NCBI GenBank assembly: GCA_039942715.1
Contig: JBDVBY010000001.1
Span: forward strand, 620,001-684,000
DNA length: 64,000 bases
Direction: 5' to 3'
DNA from: JABDJX01 sp039942715
GTDB lineage: Bacteria; Pseudomonadota; Alphaproteobacteria; Rhodobacterales; Rhodobacteraceae
Below are positions 17,784 to 26,580 of this stretch, one piece after another. Position 1 is the stretch's first letter. Each line of letters opens with the position of its first letter. The translations under genes were made by a program, and so were the position numbers. The notes beneath the pieces are model-generated. The model did no database searches and was not told the DNA's origin. It was given only the letters and a program-made list of their open reading frames with translations.

Positions 17784-17960
17784 ATGGAACTCATTTCTGT
17801 AGCCGCCCCAGTTTTTCTGATCTTCTACTTGCTTTACGTCTACGAGGTGCACCTTGATGCCAAACGGAGTCGCATTCGCATGTCGCGGCGCGCAAAGTTC
17901 AGAAACGGCGTCTGGAACTTTATCTACCACTCTCTCAGTGGTCTCTTTGACGCTATTTGA
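17784..17960 (+). CDS. Possible 58-residue membrane-associated protein
   Basis: MELISVAAPVFLIFYLLYVY gives a membrane segment, and the rest is a basic amphipathic stretch (RIRMSRRAKFRNGVWNFI). Counting third codon positions gives about 61% G+C over 57 codons, somewhat better than the opposite strand, but no ribosome-binding site is visible. It converges with soxB, ending 11 bases before the soxB stop. An open frame on the opposite strand begins exactly at the soxB stop (TGATG), so the coding strand is uncertain. Confidence 0.35.
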   Translation: MELISVAAPVFLIFYLLYVYEVHLDAKRSRIRMSRRAKFRNGVWNFIYHSLSGLFDAI

Positions 17961-17971
17961 GCACGCGTCCA

Positions 17972-19216
17972 TCAATGCGCCACCCCTGCAGCAACGCTCT
18001 CGTCAATGAACCGACCCTCGCGGAACCGCTCTAACCCAAACGCATCCGTCAACGGCGACGCCCCTTTGGCCATCAGTTCCGCAAAACCCCAGCCAGACCC
18101 CGGGATCGCTTTAAAGCCCCCGGTGCCCCATCCGCAGTTGATGAAACATCCCTCAAGCGGTGTTTTTGACAGGATCGGCGAGCGGTCCCCTGTCATATCC
18201 ACGATCCCGCCCCAGTGGCGCAGCATCTTGAGACGCGACAGCATCGGGAAGGTCTCGGTCAGCGAGCGCACGGTTTCCTCGATGTGATGGAACGAGCCGC
18301 GTTGTGTATAGTTGTTGAACCCGTCAGCCCCCCCGCCAATCACCATTTCGCCTTTATCAGACTGGCTCATATAACCATGCACCGTGTTGGCCATCACGAC
18401 GATATCCATGCAGGGTTTGATCGGCTCGGACACCAGCGCCTGCAAAGCCACGCTTTCAATCGGCAGCCGGAACCCCGCCATATCCGCCAGATGACCCGAG
18501 TGCCCAGCGACAACGATGCCCAGCTTATCGCAGGCAATCTCGCCCTTAGACGTCGCAACACCGCTGACCTTGCCACCCTCAGAGCGGATGCCCGTCACCT
18601 CGCACTGCTGGATCACATGCATGCCCATATCCGCGCAGGCCCGCGCATAGCCCCACGCGACCGCATCGTGACGCGCCGTGCCACCGCGCGCTTGCCACAG
18701 GCCGCCCAAAACCGGATAGCGCGGCCCGCGAATGTCCATGATCGGGCAGAGTTCTTTGACACGGCGCGGACCAACCCATTCGGTTTTCACGCCTTGCAGC
18801 GCATTGGCTTGGGCGGTGCGCTTGTATCCGCGCACCTCGTGCTCAGTCTGGGCCAGCATCAGTACACCGCGCGGGCTGAACATGACGTTGTAATTCAGGT
18901 CTTGGCTCAGGTCCTCATAAAGCGAACGGGATTTCTCATAAATCGCCGCAGACGGGTCTTGCAGGTAATTCGAGCGGATCACGGTCGTGTTGCGCCCGGT
19001 ATTTCCGCCTCCAAGCCAGCCCTTTTCGATCACCGCCACGTTGGTGATGCCAAAGTTCTTGCCCAGGTAATACGCACTCGCCAGACCGTGCCCGCCTGCC
19101 CCAATGATCACCACATCATAACGATCGCGCGGTTCGGGATTGCCCCAAGCACGCTCCCACCCTTTGTGGTTGCGAAACGCCTCTCGGGCGATGGCAAAGG
19201 CGGAATATCGGCGCAT
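17972..19216 (-). CDS. soxB: Sarcosine oxidase beta subunit
   Basis: A 414-residue flavoprotein subunit with the active site. The FAD motif YDVVIIGAGGHGLASAYYLG is near residues 33-52. The ARHDAVAWGY motif contains His183, the expected covalent FMN attachment site of heterotetrameric sarcosine oxidases. GGWLGGGNTGRNTTVIRSNY (starting GWLGGG) is the usual second block and NCGWGTGGFKAIPGSGWGFA closes the FAD site. The distance to soxD is about 1.5 kb, whereas these genes normally abut. Confidence 0.97.
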   Translation of the reverse strand: MRRYSAFAIAREAFRNHKGWERAWGNPEPRDRYDVVIIGAGGHGLASAYYLGKNFGITNVAVIEKGWLGGGNTGRNTTVIRSNYLQDPSAAIYEKSRSLYEDLSQDLNYNVMFSPRGVLMLAQTEHEVRGYKRTAQANALQGVKTEWVGPRRVKELCPIMDIRGPRYPVLGGLWQARGGTARHDAVAWGYARACADMGMHVIQQCEVTGIRSEGGKVSGVATSKGEIACDKLGIVVAGHSGHLADMAGFRLPIESVALQALVSEPIKPCMDIVVMANTVHGYMSQSDKGEMVIGGGADGFNNYTQRGSFHHIEETVRSLTETFPMLSRLKMLRHWGGIVDMTGDRSPILSKTPLEGCFINCGWGTGGFKAIPGSGWGFAELMAKGASPLTDAFGLERFREGRFIDESVAAGVAH

Positions 19217-19381
19217 CAGTCTTCCATGTCACAGCTGCAGGGTCCAAGCCCGGCCATTTGCTTAGAATTTCCTAATTTGGGGGGGGCTTCAAGCGGCACG
19301 ACAGCGCAGTTTCGCGACATCTGCGCACGGATTGCGCGCTTTGGCCTTTCTAACGCCGCAGTGAGCCCCTAAATCAGGGTT

Positions 19382-20605
19382 ATGACTTTTTGGATCACAG
19401 CGTGTTTTATCCTTTTGCTGGTCGCCGCCGGGCTTGTTCTTGCGATGCGCCCTGCGCGTGACGAAGCTTTGTCGGGCGCAGACAGCGATTTGCGCGTCTA
19501 TCGTGATCAGCTCGACGAAGTGGAGCGCGATCTGGCCCGCGGCACGTTGAGCGAAGCCGAAGCTGAAGCCGTGCGCACCGAAGTCTCGCGTCGTCTGCTT
19601 GAGGCTGACAAACGGGCGCAATCCGCCGCACAAAACACCACTGGGCAAACTGGCGTTGCGGCAGGCCTGGTGATTTTGGCCGTCTTTGCCGGTGGGCTTG
19701 GGCTTTACAGCGTGATCGGCGCACCCGGCTACGGCGACTTGCCGATCAAAGACCGGATAGCCGCAGTGAGCCGCGCATCGGACGTGCGCCCTAATCAGGA
19801 AACCGCCGAAGCCGAAGCCGCCGCTTTCCTGCCTGTCCCTCCAGAGCCGGACACCCAGTTTCTTGAGCTGATGAACCGTCTGCGCGGCGCAGTGTTTGAG
19901 CGTCCAGACGATCTTCAGGGGCTGACTTTGTTGGCGCGAAACGAAGCACGGCTGGGCAACTTTGCCGCTGCGCGTTCCGCGCAAGCCCGCATCATTGAGC
20001 TTAAGGGCGACGCGGTGACAGACGATGATCTGGTTCAAATGCTGGACATCATGGTCTTTGCCGCTGGCGGGTACATGTCCCCCGAGGCCGAAGCCATCAC
20101 CGAGCAACTGGTCGAGCTTGCCCCCAACAGTGGTCAGGGGCGCTATTACCAAGGGCTGGTTTACACTCAAACGGGTCGCCCTGATTTGGCCTTTCCGATT
20201 TGGAAACGCTTGCTTGAGGTCAGCCCGCCTGATGCCCCATGGGTGCCGGTTGTGCGCGCCGAGATTGAAGCCGTCGCTTTCGCGGCAGGTGCGAACTACA
20301 CCCTGCCCGATACAGCCCCTGCGCAGACGCGCGGCCCCACACAAGACGACATCGCGAGTGCAGCTGATATGGAAGACGAAGACCGGCGCGCGATGATCGA
20401 AGGTATGGTGATCGGCCTTGCCGAACGTCTTGGAAGCGAAGGCGGTACACCTGAAGAATGGGCGCAACTGATCCGCGCGCTTGGCGTTTTGGGCCGCGTA
20501 GAAGATGCACGCAACATCGGCATTGAAGCCGAGAACAAGTTTGCCGAAACCGATCCAGCCGCGATGGACCTGATCAACCAAGCCATTGCCACATTGCCCG
20601 AATGA
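19382..20605 (+). CDS. ccmI: Cytochrome c biogenesis protein CcmI
   Basis: A 407-residue membrane protein that holds apocytochrome c for haem attachment. Two membrane segments near the N-terminus (FWITACFILLLVAAGLVLAM and GVAAGLVILAVFAGGLGLYS) flank a cytoplasmic coiled loop with DLRVYRDQLDEVERDLARG, the CcmI hallmark. The C-terminal half holds TPR-like helices (FAAARSAQARIIELKGDAVT). It overlaps ruvX by 4 bases. Confidence 0.93.
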   Translation: MTFWITACFILLLVAAGLVLAMRPARDEALSGADSDLRVYRDQLDEVERDLARGTLSEAEAEAVRTEVSRRLLEADKRAQSAAQNTTGQTGVAAGLVILAVFAGGLGLYSVIGAPGYGDLPIKDRIAAVSRASDVRPNQETAEAEAAAFLPVPPEPDTQFLELMNRLRGAVFERPDDLQGLTLLARNEARLGNFAAARSAQARIIELKGDAVTDDDLVQMLDIMVFAAGGYMSPEAEAITEQLVELAPNSGQGRYYQGLVYTQTGRPDLAFPIWKRLLEVSPPDAPWVPVVRAEIEAVAFAAGANYTLPDTAPAQTRGPTQDDIASAADMEDEDRRAMIEGMVIGLAERLGSEGGTPEEWAQLIRALGVLGRVEDARNIGIEAENKFAETDPAAMDLINQAIATLPE

Positions 20606-21078
20606 TCTTTGAGGACATCTCTGAGTTCGCCCCTGCTCTGCCAAAAATGGGCGCCATTGCCGGGCTGGACCTTGGCACGGTGACCATCGGCGTCGCGGTC
20701 ACGGATGCATTTCGTCGCGTCGCCACCCCATTGGAAACGATAAAGCGCACCAAATTCGGCAAAGATGCCGCCGCCCTTTTAGAGATTCTGGCAGCGCGCG
20801 AGATCAAAGGCATCGTTCTTGGTCTGCCGCTGAACATGGATGGCTCGGAAGGTCCGCGCTGTCAGTCAACCCGCGCTTTTGCCCGCAACCTTGTGCCGCT
20901 CACCGATCTGCCGATTGCCTATTGGGACGAGCGCCTGTCTACCGTCGCCGCCGAGCGCGCGCTGCTGGAAGCCGACACCTCGCGCAAGCGCCGCTCCGAA
21001 GTGATCGATCACGTGGCCGCCTCCTACATCCTGCAAGGCGCACTGGATCGCTTGGCCCATTTGGAGACGCGCGCATGA
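20602..21078 (+). CDS. ruvX: Putative pre-16S rRNA nuclease / Holliday junction resolvase-like protein
   Basis: A 158-residue YqgF-family protein with an RNase H-like fold. GLDLGTVTIGVAVTDAFRRV gives the first acidic strand, VLGLPLNMDGSEGPRC the second region, and YWDERLSTVAAERAL the family block with its Asp-Glu. The last acidic strand is VIDHVAASYILQGALD. In E. coli the homologue processes the 16S rRNA 5' end. It starts in the stop of ccmI (ATGA). Confidence 0.93.
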   Translation: MIFEDISEFAPALPKMGAIAGLDLGTVTIGVAVTDAFRRVATPLETIKRTKFGKDAAALLEILAAREIKGIVLGLPLNMDGSEGPRCQSTRAFARNLVPLTDLPIAYWDERLSTVAAERALLEADTSRKRRSEVIDHVAASYILQGALDRLAHLETRA

Positions 21079-21311
21079 GCGATCCGGTCTGGAAACGCGA
21101 CGAGATTGAAAGTCCCTGCATCAACGTCTGTGTGCTGCACCCAGAGGCGAAACTCTGCTTGGGATGCTTTCGCAGCGCCGACGAGATCACCCAATGGTCA
21201 CGGATGACACCAGAGGTGCGCCGCGAGGTGATGGATGGGTTGGCGGAGCGCGAGAAAACTATTCCAAAACTGCGACGCGGCGGACGCAAGGCGCGTTTGA
21301 AGCTTAGTTGA
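21075..21311 (+). CDS. DUF1289 family protein
   Basis: A 78-residue protein with the DUF1289 cysteine pattern SPCINVCVLHPEAKLCLGCF, which looks like a metal-binding site, followed by a basic C-terminus (KLRRGGRKARLKLS). Function unknown. The ATG overlaps the ruvX stop by 4 bases, giving the operon ccmI-ruvX-DUF1289. Confidence 0.9.
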   Translation: MSDPVWKRDEIESPCINVCVLHPEAKLCLGCFRSADEITQWSRMTPEVRREVMDGLAEREKTIPKLRRGGRKARLKLS

Positions 21312-21434
21312 TGGCTGCTTTGTGCCCAATTGCGGCACTCGTATTCTTGAAATTTCAGGGGAACTGTCCAGCTCATTCAAGCAAACACTCTGGCAAACGG
21401 AGAGCTAAAGCCCTCCGCCGCTCTCAACCAGTTT

Positions 21435-22307
21435 TCAACCCATTGCGCGCAGCCGCTTAAACAAGCTCGACGTATCCCAACGCCCACCATCCATCTTTTG
21501 CACATCTTTGTAGAACTGATCGACCAGCGCCGTCACTGGCAGGCTCGCTCCGTTCTCATCCGCCGTTTGCAGGCAAATGCCCAAATCTTTGCGCATCCAG
21601 TCAACTGCAAACCCGTGCTCGAAGTGATCATCAATCATCGTCTCATAGCGGTTGTTCATCTGCCAAGACCCTGCCGCGCCCTGAGAAATCACCTCAACCA
21701 CGGCGCGTCCGTCCAAGCCAGACTTTTCAGCAAAATGCAGCGCCTCAGACAAGCCCTGCACAAGCCCGGCAATCGCGATCTGGTTGCACATCTTGGTCAT
21801 CTGACCTGCACCACTTTCACCGATGCGACGACAGATTTTGTAATAAGCCTCCATCACAGGCTCGGCCTTGGCATACACATCCGCGTCGCCCCCACACATG
21901 ATCGACAAAGCCGCATTCTCGGCCCCCGCTTGCCCGCCAGAAATCGGTGCATCAATGAACGAAATGCCTTGTTCAGCAGCTGCAGCATAAAGCTCGCGTG
22001 TGACAGCCGCCGACACCGTGGTGTGATCCACGAACGTAGACCCCGCGGCCATACCCGCAAACGCGCCATCTTCGCCCAGACAGACTGAGCGCAGATCATC
22101 GTCGTTGCCAACGCAGGCCATCACAAACTCGGCTCCTGTTGCGGCTTCGCGCGGCGTGGTTTTAAACGACCCACCATGTTCGCTTGCCCAAGCTTCGGCT
22201 TTAGCTGCTGTGCGGTTAAACACCGTCACGTCATGCCCTTTGGCGGCCAAATGCCCTGCCATAGGGTAGCCCATAACACCCAGTCCTAAAAATGCGCATC
22301 GTGCCAT
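21435..22307 (-). CDS. NAD(P)-dependent oxidoreductase, 3-hydroxyisobutyrate dehydrogenase family
   Basis: A 290-residue beta-hydroxyacid dehydrogenase. FLGLGVMGYPMAGHLAAKGH is the Rossmann motif, DAPISGGQAGAENAALSIMC the substrate-binding loop and GAGQMTKMCNQ contains the catalytic Lys. Members act on 3-hydroxyisobutyrate, tartronate semialdehyde or succinic semialdehyde; which one cannot be told. AAGGAG precedes the ATG. It is divergent from the acylase gene, with about 75 bases between, so they may share control. Confidence 0.9.
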   Translation of the reverse strand: MARCAFLGLGVMGYPMAGHLAAKGHDVTVFNRTAAKAEAWASEHGGSFKTTPREAATGAEFVMACVGNDDDLRSVCLGEDGAFAGMAAGSTFVDHTTVSAAVTRELYAAAAEQGISFIDAPISGGQAGAENAALSIMCGGDADVYAKAEPVMEAYYKICRRIGESGAGQMTKMCNQIAIAGLVQGLSEALHFAEKSGLDGRAVVEVISQGAAGSWQMNNRYETMIDDHFEHGFAVDWMRKDLGICLQTADENGASLPVTALVDQFYKDVQKMDGGRWDTSSLFKRLRAMG

Positions 22308-22382
22308 CGTCTTACTCCTTGCCCTTGGGCTGTGTTTCGCGCTTTACCTATCCCAGTGGCCCCCACAGTCAATAAGGCACCC

Positions 22383-24848
22383 ATGGTTCGTCTCTTTCGC
22401 TGGCTTTTGCGCATAGTAACCGGAGCGATAGCGCTCGGGCTTTTGGCGGTGACGCTACTCTACTGGTTTTTCTCGCGCTCGATCCCTGAATATAGCGGCT
22501 CCTTCGAGGTGGCAGGCATCGCTCAGCCCGTTGAAATTGTGCGCGATAACGCCAATGTCCCACATGTTTTTGGAAGCAGCGATACAGACGTCTACTTCGG
22601 CCTCGGGCTTGCCCACGCGCAAGACCGGCTGTGGCAAATGATGCTGCTGCGGCGCACAGCGCAGGGGCGCTTGTCGGAACTTTTCGGCACGCGGACTTTG
22701 CGCATTGATGATCTGATGCGCCGCTTTGATCTTTACCCACTGGCGGTGAAGTCCGTCGCCGTGCAGGACGACTATACCACAGCAGCGCTCGAAGCTTACG
22801 CAGCAGGTGTGAACACGTGGCTGGCCGAGGTGAACAGCGGCGCGCGCGGGCGTGGTGCCCCGGAGTACTGGGTGTTCGAGCCTTCAATTGCCCCTTGGCA
22901 GCCTGCCGACAGCATCGTGATTGGCAAGCTGATGGCACTGCGCCTAACTGGCCATATGCAAAACGAGGTTTTGCGCGCACGCACAACGTTGATGCTTTCG
23001 GACGACCGTGTGGCTGACATTCTGCCTGACACGACCGGCCCCGGTCTTGCAGAGCTGCCCGAATACGCCGCCCTCTTTGACGCACCTTTGCCTCGGATTG
23101 CGCAATCCATCCCAATGTTTGGCGACCCACTCTCGCCTTTCCCCAAGCGCGGCTTTGCAGGCGCCTCCAACGCATGGGCCGCCGCCCCAAATCGTGCAGC
23201 CGCTGGTGCTACTTTGCTTGCCAACGACCCGCACCTTGGCTTCTCCGCCCCCTCCATCTGGTACCTCGCCCGTCTCGAGCTGCAATCAGGCGGCGTGATC
23301 GGCGCGACAATACCCGGTGCACCGGCGGTCCTGATTGGCCGCTCTGAGAGACTGGGCTGGGCGCTCACGTCATCCTATGGCGACGACCAGGATGTATTCA
23401 TCGAAAAGTTGAACCCTGCCAACCGCGAAGAGGTGCAAACCCCCGATGGTTGGGAACGAATGCGCGCCCGCAACTCGCTGATCAATGTCAAAGACGCAGC
23501 CCCCGTTAACGTCACCCTGAGATGGACCGCGAATGGCCCGGTCCTTCCCGGCTCACACTACAACCTTGCCGCCATCACCCCGCCCGGCCATGTCGCCTCT
23601 TTGGCGTGGACCGCGCTCAGCACGGAAAACACCTCTGTGTCGGGCATGATGGGCCTGATGCGCGCGCAAAACATTGAAGACGCGATCGCAGCGGGCGAAA
23701 ACATCGTCGCCCCTACGCAAACCCTCACCGTTGCCGACCCTGAACGGATCGCCATGCAAGTCGTTGGGCACCTGCCGCGTCGAGATTTCAACAACGAAAC
23801 AAAAGGGCGCATGCCCGCACCCGCATGGCGCGCGCAGAACCTGTGGGACGGCGTCTTCCCTTATTCCACAAACCCAAGCGTGATTGACCCAAAAGGCGGC
23901 ATTATCGGCAACACCAACAACAAGATCGTCGAGCGGCCCTACCCGCGCCACATGAGCTTTGAGTGGGGCGATACGCAGCGTGTCCAACGTTGGGAGCGGC
24001 TGATGCAATCGCGTGAAGTGCACACCCGCGAAAGCTTTATCGAAGCGCAACTTGATACCGTTTCGATCACCGCGCGCACGCTGCTGCCGCTGATCGCCAA
24101 AGACCTGTGGTTTACCGGCGAAGCTGCCGTTGCCGGCACCAAAGAACGCGTACGCCGCGATGCGCTTGATTTGCTGGCCGACTGGAACGGCGAGATGAAC
24201 GAGCATCTGCCCGAGCCGCTGATCTACATGGCATGGATGCGCGCCCTGCAAGAGCGCCTGATCGCTGACGAGCTTGGCACGCTCTCAAACGAGTTCCCCC
24301 ACGCCGAACCGGTCTTCATCGAACGCGTCTTTCGCGACATCGACGGAGCCGCCGCGTGGTGTGACATTATCCAATCCGCCGCGCAGGAAACCTGCACTGA
24401 CATCGCACGCCTCGCGCTTGATGATGCGCTTTTATGGATCGACGAAACTTACAACACCACGCTGGAAACCCTGCGGTGGGGCGATGCCCATGAGGCTACC
24501 CACGATCACCAAACGCTGGGCGACATCAACTGGTTCAAGTGGGTCGTCAACATCCGCCAGTCCACCAGCGGCGGCGACAACACACTGCAACGCGGCCGCA
24601 TAGCTGGGTCTGGACCTAACCCGTTCCACAACACCCATGGTGCTGGTTATCGCGGCGTCTATGACTTTGCCGACCCTGACAGCTCGGTCTTTATCATTTC
24701 CACAGGCCAGTCTGGCCACCCGCTGAGCCGCCACTACGACGACCTTGGCGAGCTGTGGCGGCGCGGTGAATACATCCCGATGACGCTCGACCCGGATTTG
24801 GCGCGCGCAGCAGCCGTGGGGATCACAACGCTCGTGCCCGCACCTTAA
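22383..24848 (+). CDS. Penicillin acylase family hydrolase
   Basis: An 821-residue Ntn-hydrolase of the G-type penicillin acylase and acyl-homoserine-lactone acylase family. One N-terminal membrane segment (residues about 4-29) serves as signal or anchor. The acyl-binding alpha region holds QDRLWQMMLLRRTAQGRLSE. The beta chain would begin at Ser262 in GASNAWAAAPNR, the self-cleavage and nucleophile site. ANDPHLGFSAPSIWYLA follows. Substrate could be acyl amides or AHL signals; sequence alone cannot say. The ATG at 22383 is chosen because it lies just before the basic residues and membrane segment. A palindromic repeat follows the stop. Confidence 0.93.
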   Translation: MVRLFRWLLRIVTGAIALGLLAVTLLYWFFSRSIPEYSGSFEVAGIAQPVEIVRDNANVPHVFGSSDTDVYFGLGLAHAQDRLWQMMLLRRTAQGRLSELFGTRTLRIDDLMRRFDLYPLAVKSVAVQDDYTTAALEAYAAGVNTWLAEVNSGARGRGAPEYWVFEPSIAPWQPADSIVIGKLMALRLTGHMQNEVLRARTTLMLSDDRVADILPDTTGPGLAELPEYAALFDAPLPRIAQSIPMFGDPLSPFPKRGFAGASNAWAAAPNRAAAGATLLANDPHLGFSAPSIWYLARLELQSGGVIGATIPGAPAVLIGRSERLGWALTSSYGDDQDVFIEKLNPANREEVQTPDGWERMRARNSLINVKDAAPVNVTLRWTANGPVLPGSHYNLAAITPPGHVASLAWTALSTENTSVSGMMGLMRAQNIEDAIAAGENIVAPTQTLTVADPERIAMQVVGHLPRRDFNNETKGRMPAPAWRAQNLWDGVFPYSTNPSVIDPKGGIIGNTNNKIVERPYPRHMSFEWGDTQRVQRWERLMQSREVHTRESFIEAQLDTVSITARTLLPLIAKDLWFTGEAAVAGTKERVRRDALDLLADWNGEMNEHLPEPLIYMAWMRALQERLIADELGTLSNEFPHAEPVFIERVFRDIDGAAAWCDIIQSAAQETCTDIARLALDDALLWIDETYNTTLETLRWGDAHEATHDHQTLGDINWFKWVVNIRQSTSGGDNTLQRGRIAGSGPNPFHNTHGAGYRGVYDFADPDSSVFIISTGQSGHPLSRHYDDLGELWRRGEYIPMTLDPDLARAAAVGITTLVPAP

Positions 24849-24851
24849 TTT

Positions 24852-24900
24852 CTTCTGTCCAAAATTACCTCGGGGGTGCGGGGGCAGAGCCCCCGCTTTG
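24852..24900. repeat. GC-rich palindromic element, copy 1
   Basis: The stem GCGGGGGC-AGA-GCCCCCGC (24878-24896) is preceded by TTCTTCTGTCCAAAATTACC and lies between the convergent ends of the acylase and hflX genes. It shares core and flank with copies near 30.0, 42.4 and 45.7 kb. In this orientation the weak T-rich stretch follows the stem for transcripts on the minus strand, so it may terminate hflX. Confidence 0.75.
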
Positions 24901-24926
24901 GCGATGCCGATAGGCAGCGCAACAAG

Positions 24927-26201
24927 CTACATCCGTGAAAAGCGCACCGCTTGCGTCTCAGACCAAGTCACATCAACTTCAGCGCCAGCTTCTGTCTCAC
25001 GCTCGCCCGTCACAACGCCCTGCTCGTAAAGCCACGCACGCTTCTTGCCCTCGCCGTGTTCCAAAAGCAGCGTGTCCTTGCGCCGCCCCTGATCCAAAGC
25101 CGTTTCAATCGCCTCCACGACCGCCACAAGCCCGGCGTCATGCATCGCAGAGCTTGTCACCGTATCCTCAAGACGCGCAGCCGCAGTTTCCAAAGGCTCA
25201 CGCTCTTCTGCACTCAAAAGATCGATCTTGTTCCAAACCTCTATACTCGCGCGGCCTTCATCAACGCCCAGCACTTCGAGAATGTTCAATACATCTGCCT
25301 TTTGCGCCTCAGTCTCCGGGTGTGTGATGTCGCGCACATGCACAACCACATCGGCGGCCAGAACCTCTTCCAACGTCGCACGAAACGCCGCGACCAATTC
25401 GGTCGGCAGACTTGAGATAAACCCAACAGTGTCTGATAGGATAACATCGCGCCCTGAAGGCAGTTTCAAAGCGCGCATTGTTGGATCCAGAGTGGCAAAC
25501 AACATATCCTTGGCCAGCACCTTGGCCCCCGTCAGCCGATTGAAAATCGTCGACTTCCCGGCGTTGGTATACCCAACCAAAGCCACAATCGGAAATGGCA
25601 CCTTGGCGCGCGCTGCGCGGTGCAAAGCGCGGGTTTTCACCACTTTGTCCAATTGCCGCTTCAGCCGCGTTAGCTGATCATCGATCGCGCGACGGTCAGC
25701 CTCAATCTGAGTCTCACCGGGCCCACCGACAAAGCCCAAACCACCACGTTGGCGCTCAAGGTGTGTCCAGGCACGCACAAGGCGCGTGCGTTGATACGAC
25801 AATGCGGCCATCTCGACCTGAAGCACACCTTCGCGGGTGGCTGCGCGATCCGAGAAGATCTCTAATATAAGTCCGGTGCGATCCAGAAGCTTGACCTTCC
25901 ACTCGCGTTCCAGATTGCGCTGCTGCACCGGAGAGACGGGGCCATCAACCAAGACAAGCTCAATCTCATCATCGTGGATGCGCGCGCCAATCTCGGCAAT
26001 CTTGCCTTTGCCAAACAATGTGCCGGGATGCGGTTTCGCAAGGCGCACGATATCAGCATCCACCAACTCTAACCCTGGTAAGGCCGCAGCAAGAGATATA
26101 GCCTCTTGGATCGCATAACCTGCGTCACGCGTCTCCCCACCACTGGTTATATCGGGATGTAGCACAAGGGCACGGGTGCCCCTGTTGTCCTCAGGCTCCA
26201 A
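24927..26201 (-). CDS. hflX: GTPase HflX (ribosome-associated)
   Basis: A 424-residue GTPase that binds the 50S subunit and rescues stalled ribosomes. The N-terminal HflX domain has GTLFGKGKIAEIGARI and ELVLVDGPVSPVQQRNLERE. A helical linker with RGGLGFVGGPGETQIEADRR follows. The G domain has GYTNAGKSTIFNRLTG (Walker A), DTVGFISSLPTELVAAFRAT (G3) and NKIDLL (G4). A TTG start 2 bases after the hfq stop is the likely initiation; a GTG 12 codons further in is possible. Confidence 0.94.
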   Translation of the reverse strand: MEPEDNRGTRALVLHPDITSGGETRDAGYAIQEAISLAAALPGLELVDADIVRLAKPHPGTLFGKGKIAEIGARIHDDEIELVLVDGPVSPVQQRNLEREWKVKLLDRTGLILEIFSDRAATREGVLQVEMAALSYQRTRLVRAWTHLERQRGGLGFVGGPGETQIEADRRAIDDQLTRLKRQLDKVVKTRALHRAARAKVPFPIVALVGYTNAGKSTIFNRLTGAKVLAKDMLFATLDPTMRALKLPSGRDVILSDTVGFISSLPTELVAAFRATLEEVLAADVVVHVRDITHPETEAQKADVLNILEVLGVDEGRASIEVWNKIDLLSAEEREPLETAAARLEDTVTSSAMHDAGLVAVVEAIETALDQGRRKDTLLLEHGEGKKRAWLYEQGVVTGERETEAGAEVDVTWSETQAVRFSRM

Positions 26202-26203
26202 AC

Positions 26204-26437
26204 CTATTCTTCACCTTCGTAAAGCGAGATTGGTTGGGCTGGCATAATCGTTGAAATTGCATGTTTATAAACAAGTTGAGACTGCCCATCGCGGCGCAGC
26301 AAAACGCAAAAATTGTCGAACCATGTAATCACGCCCTGCAGCTTAACGCCGTTGATCAAAAAGATCGTTACGGGGACCTTTGTCTTTCTGACATGGTTCA
26401 GAAATGCATCCTGCAAATTCTGTCTGTCGGAAGCCAT
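26204..26437 (-). CDS. hfq: RNA chaperone Hfq
   Basis: A 77-residue hexameric Sm-like protein that pairs small RNAs with their targets. Sm1 (VPVTIFLINGVKLQGVITWF) and Sm2 (YKHAISTIMP) are both present with the KHA motif of the proximal poly-U face. The start at 26437 matches the family N-terminus MASDRQNLQDAFLNHVRK; the open frame continues upstream without conservation. Cotranscribed with hflX; about 140 bases upstream would hold its own promoter. Confidence 0.97.
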   Translation of the reverse strand: MASDRQNLQDAFLNHVRKTKVPVTIFLINGVKLQGVITWFDNFCVLLRRDGQSQLVYKHAISTIMPAQPISLYEGEE

Positions 26438-26580
26438 CTGTTGTAGCCTTATTTTTGCGACCGTCCCTCGGTCGGGTGTTTCGTTAATAATACCAATATG
26501 TAGCGCGGACGCGGCGGTGACCAGCCCCATTTAACAAGTTTCGTTTAGATTTTGTGCAAGTTTTCCAAGCAGTTCGCGTA

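Noticed and set aside
16905..17975. 356-codon open frame on the minus strand across the small sox-insert genes
   Set aside because: Its second half is low-complexity and lies over the 82-residue gene, which has a strong ribosome-binding site. Composition changes mid-way. Only its first part, which begins at the soxB stop, might be real.
19289..20644. Long open frame (451 codons) antisense to ccmI
   Set aside because: It is a shadow of the high-GC ccmI coding frame and has no domain. Similar shadows oppose the foldase, trpE and dnaE genes.
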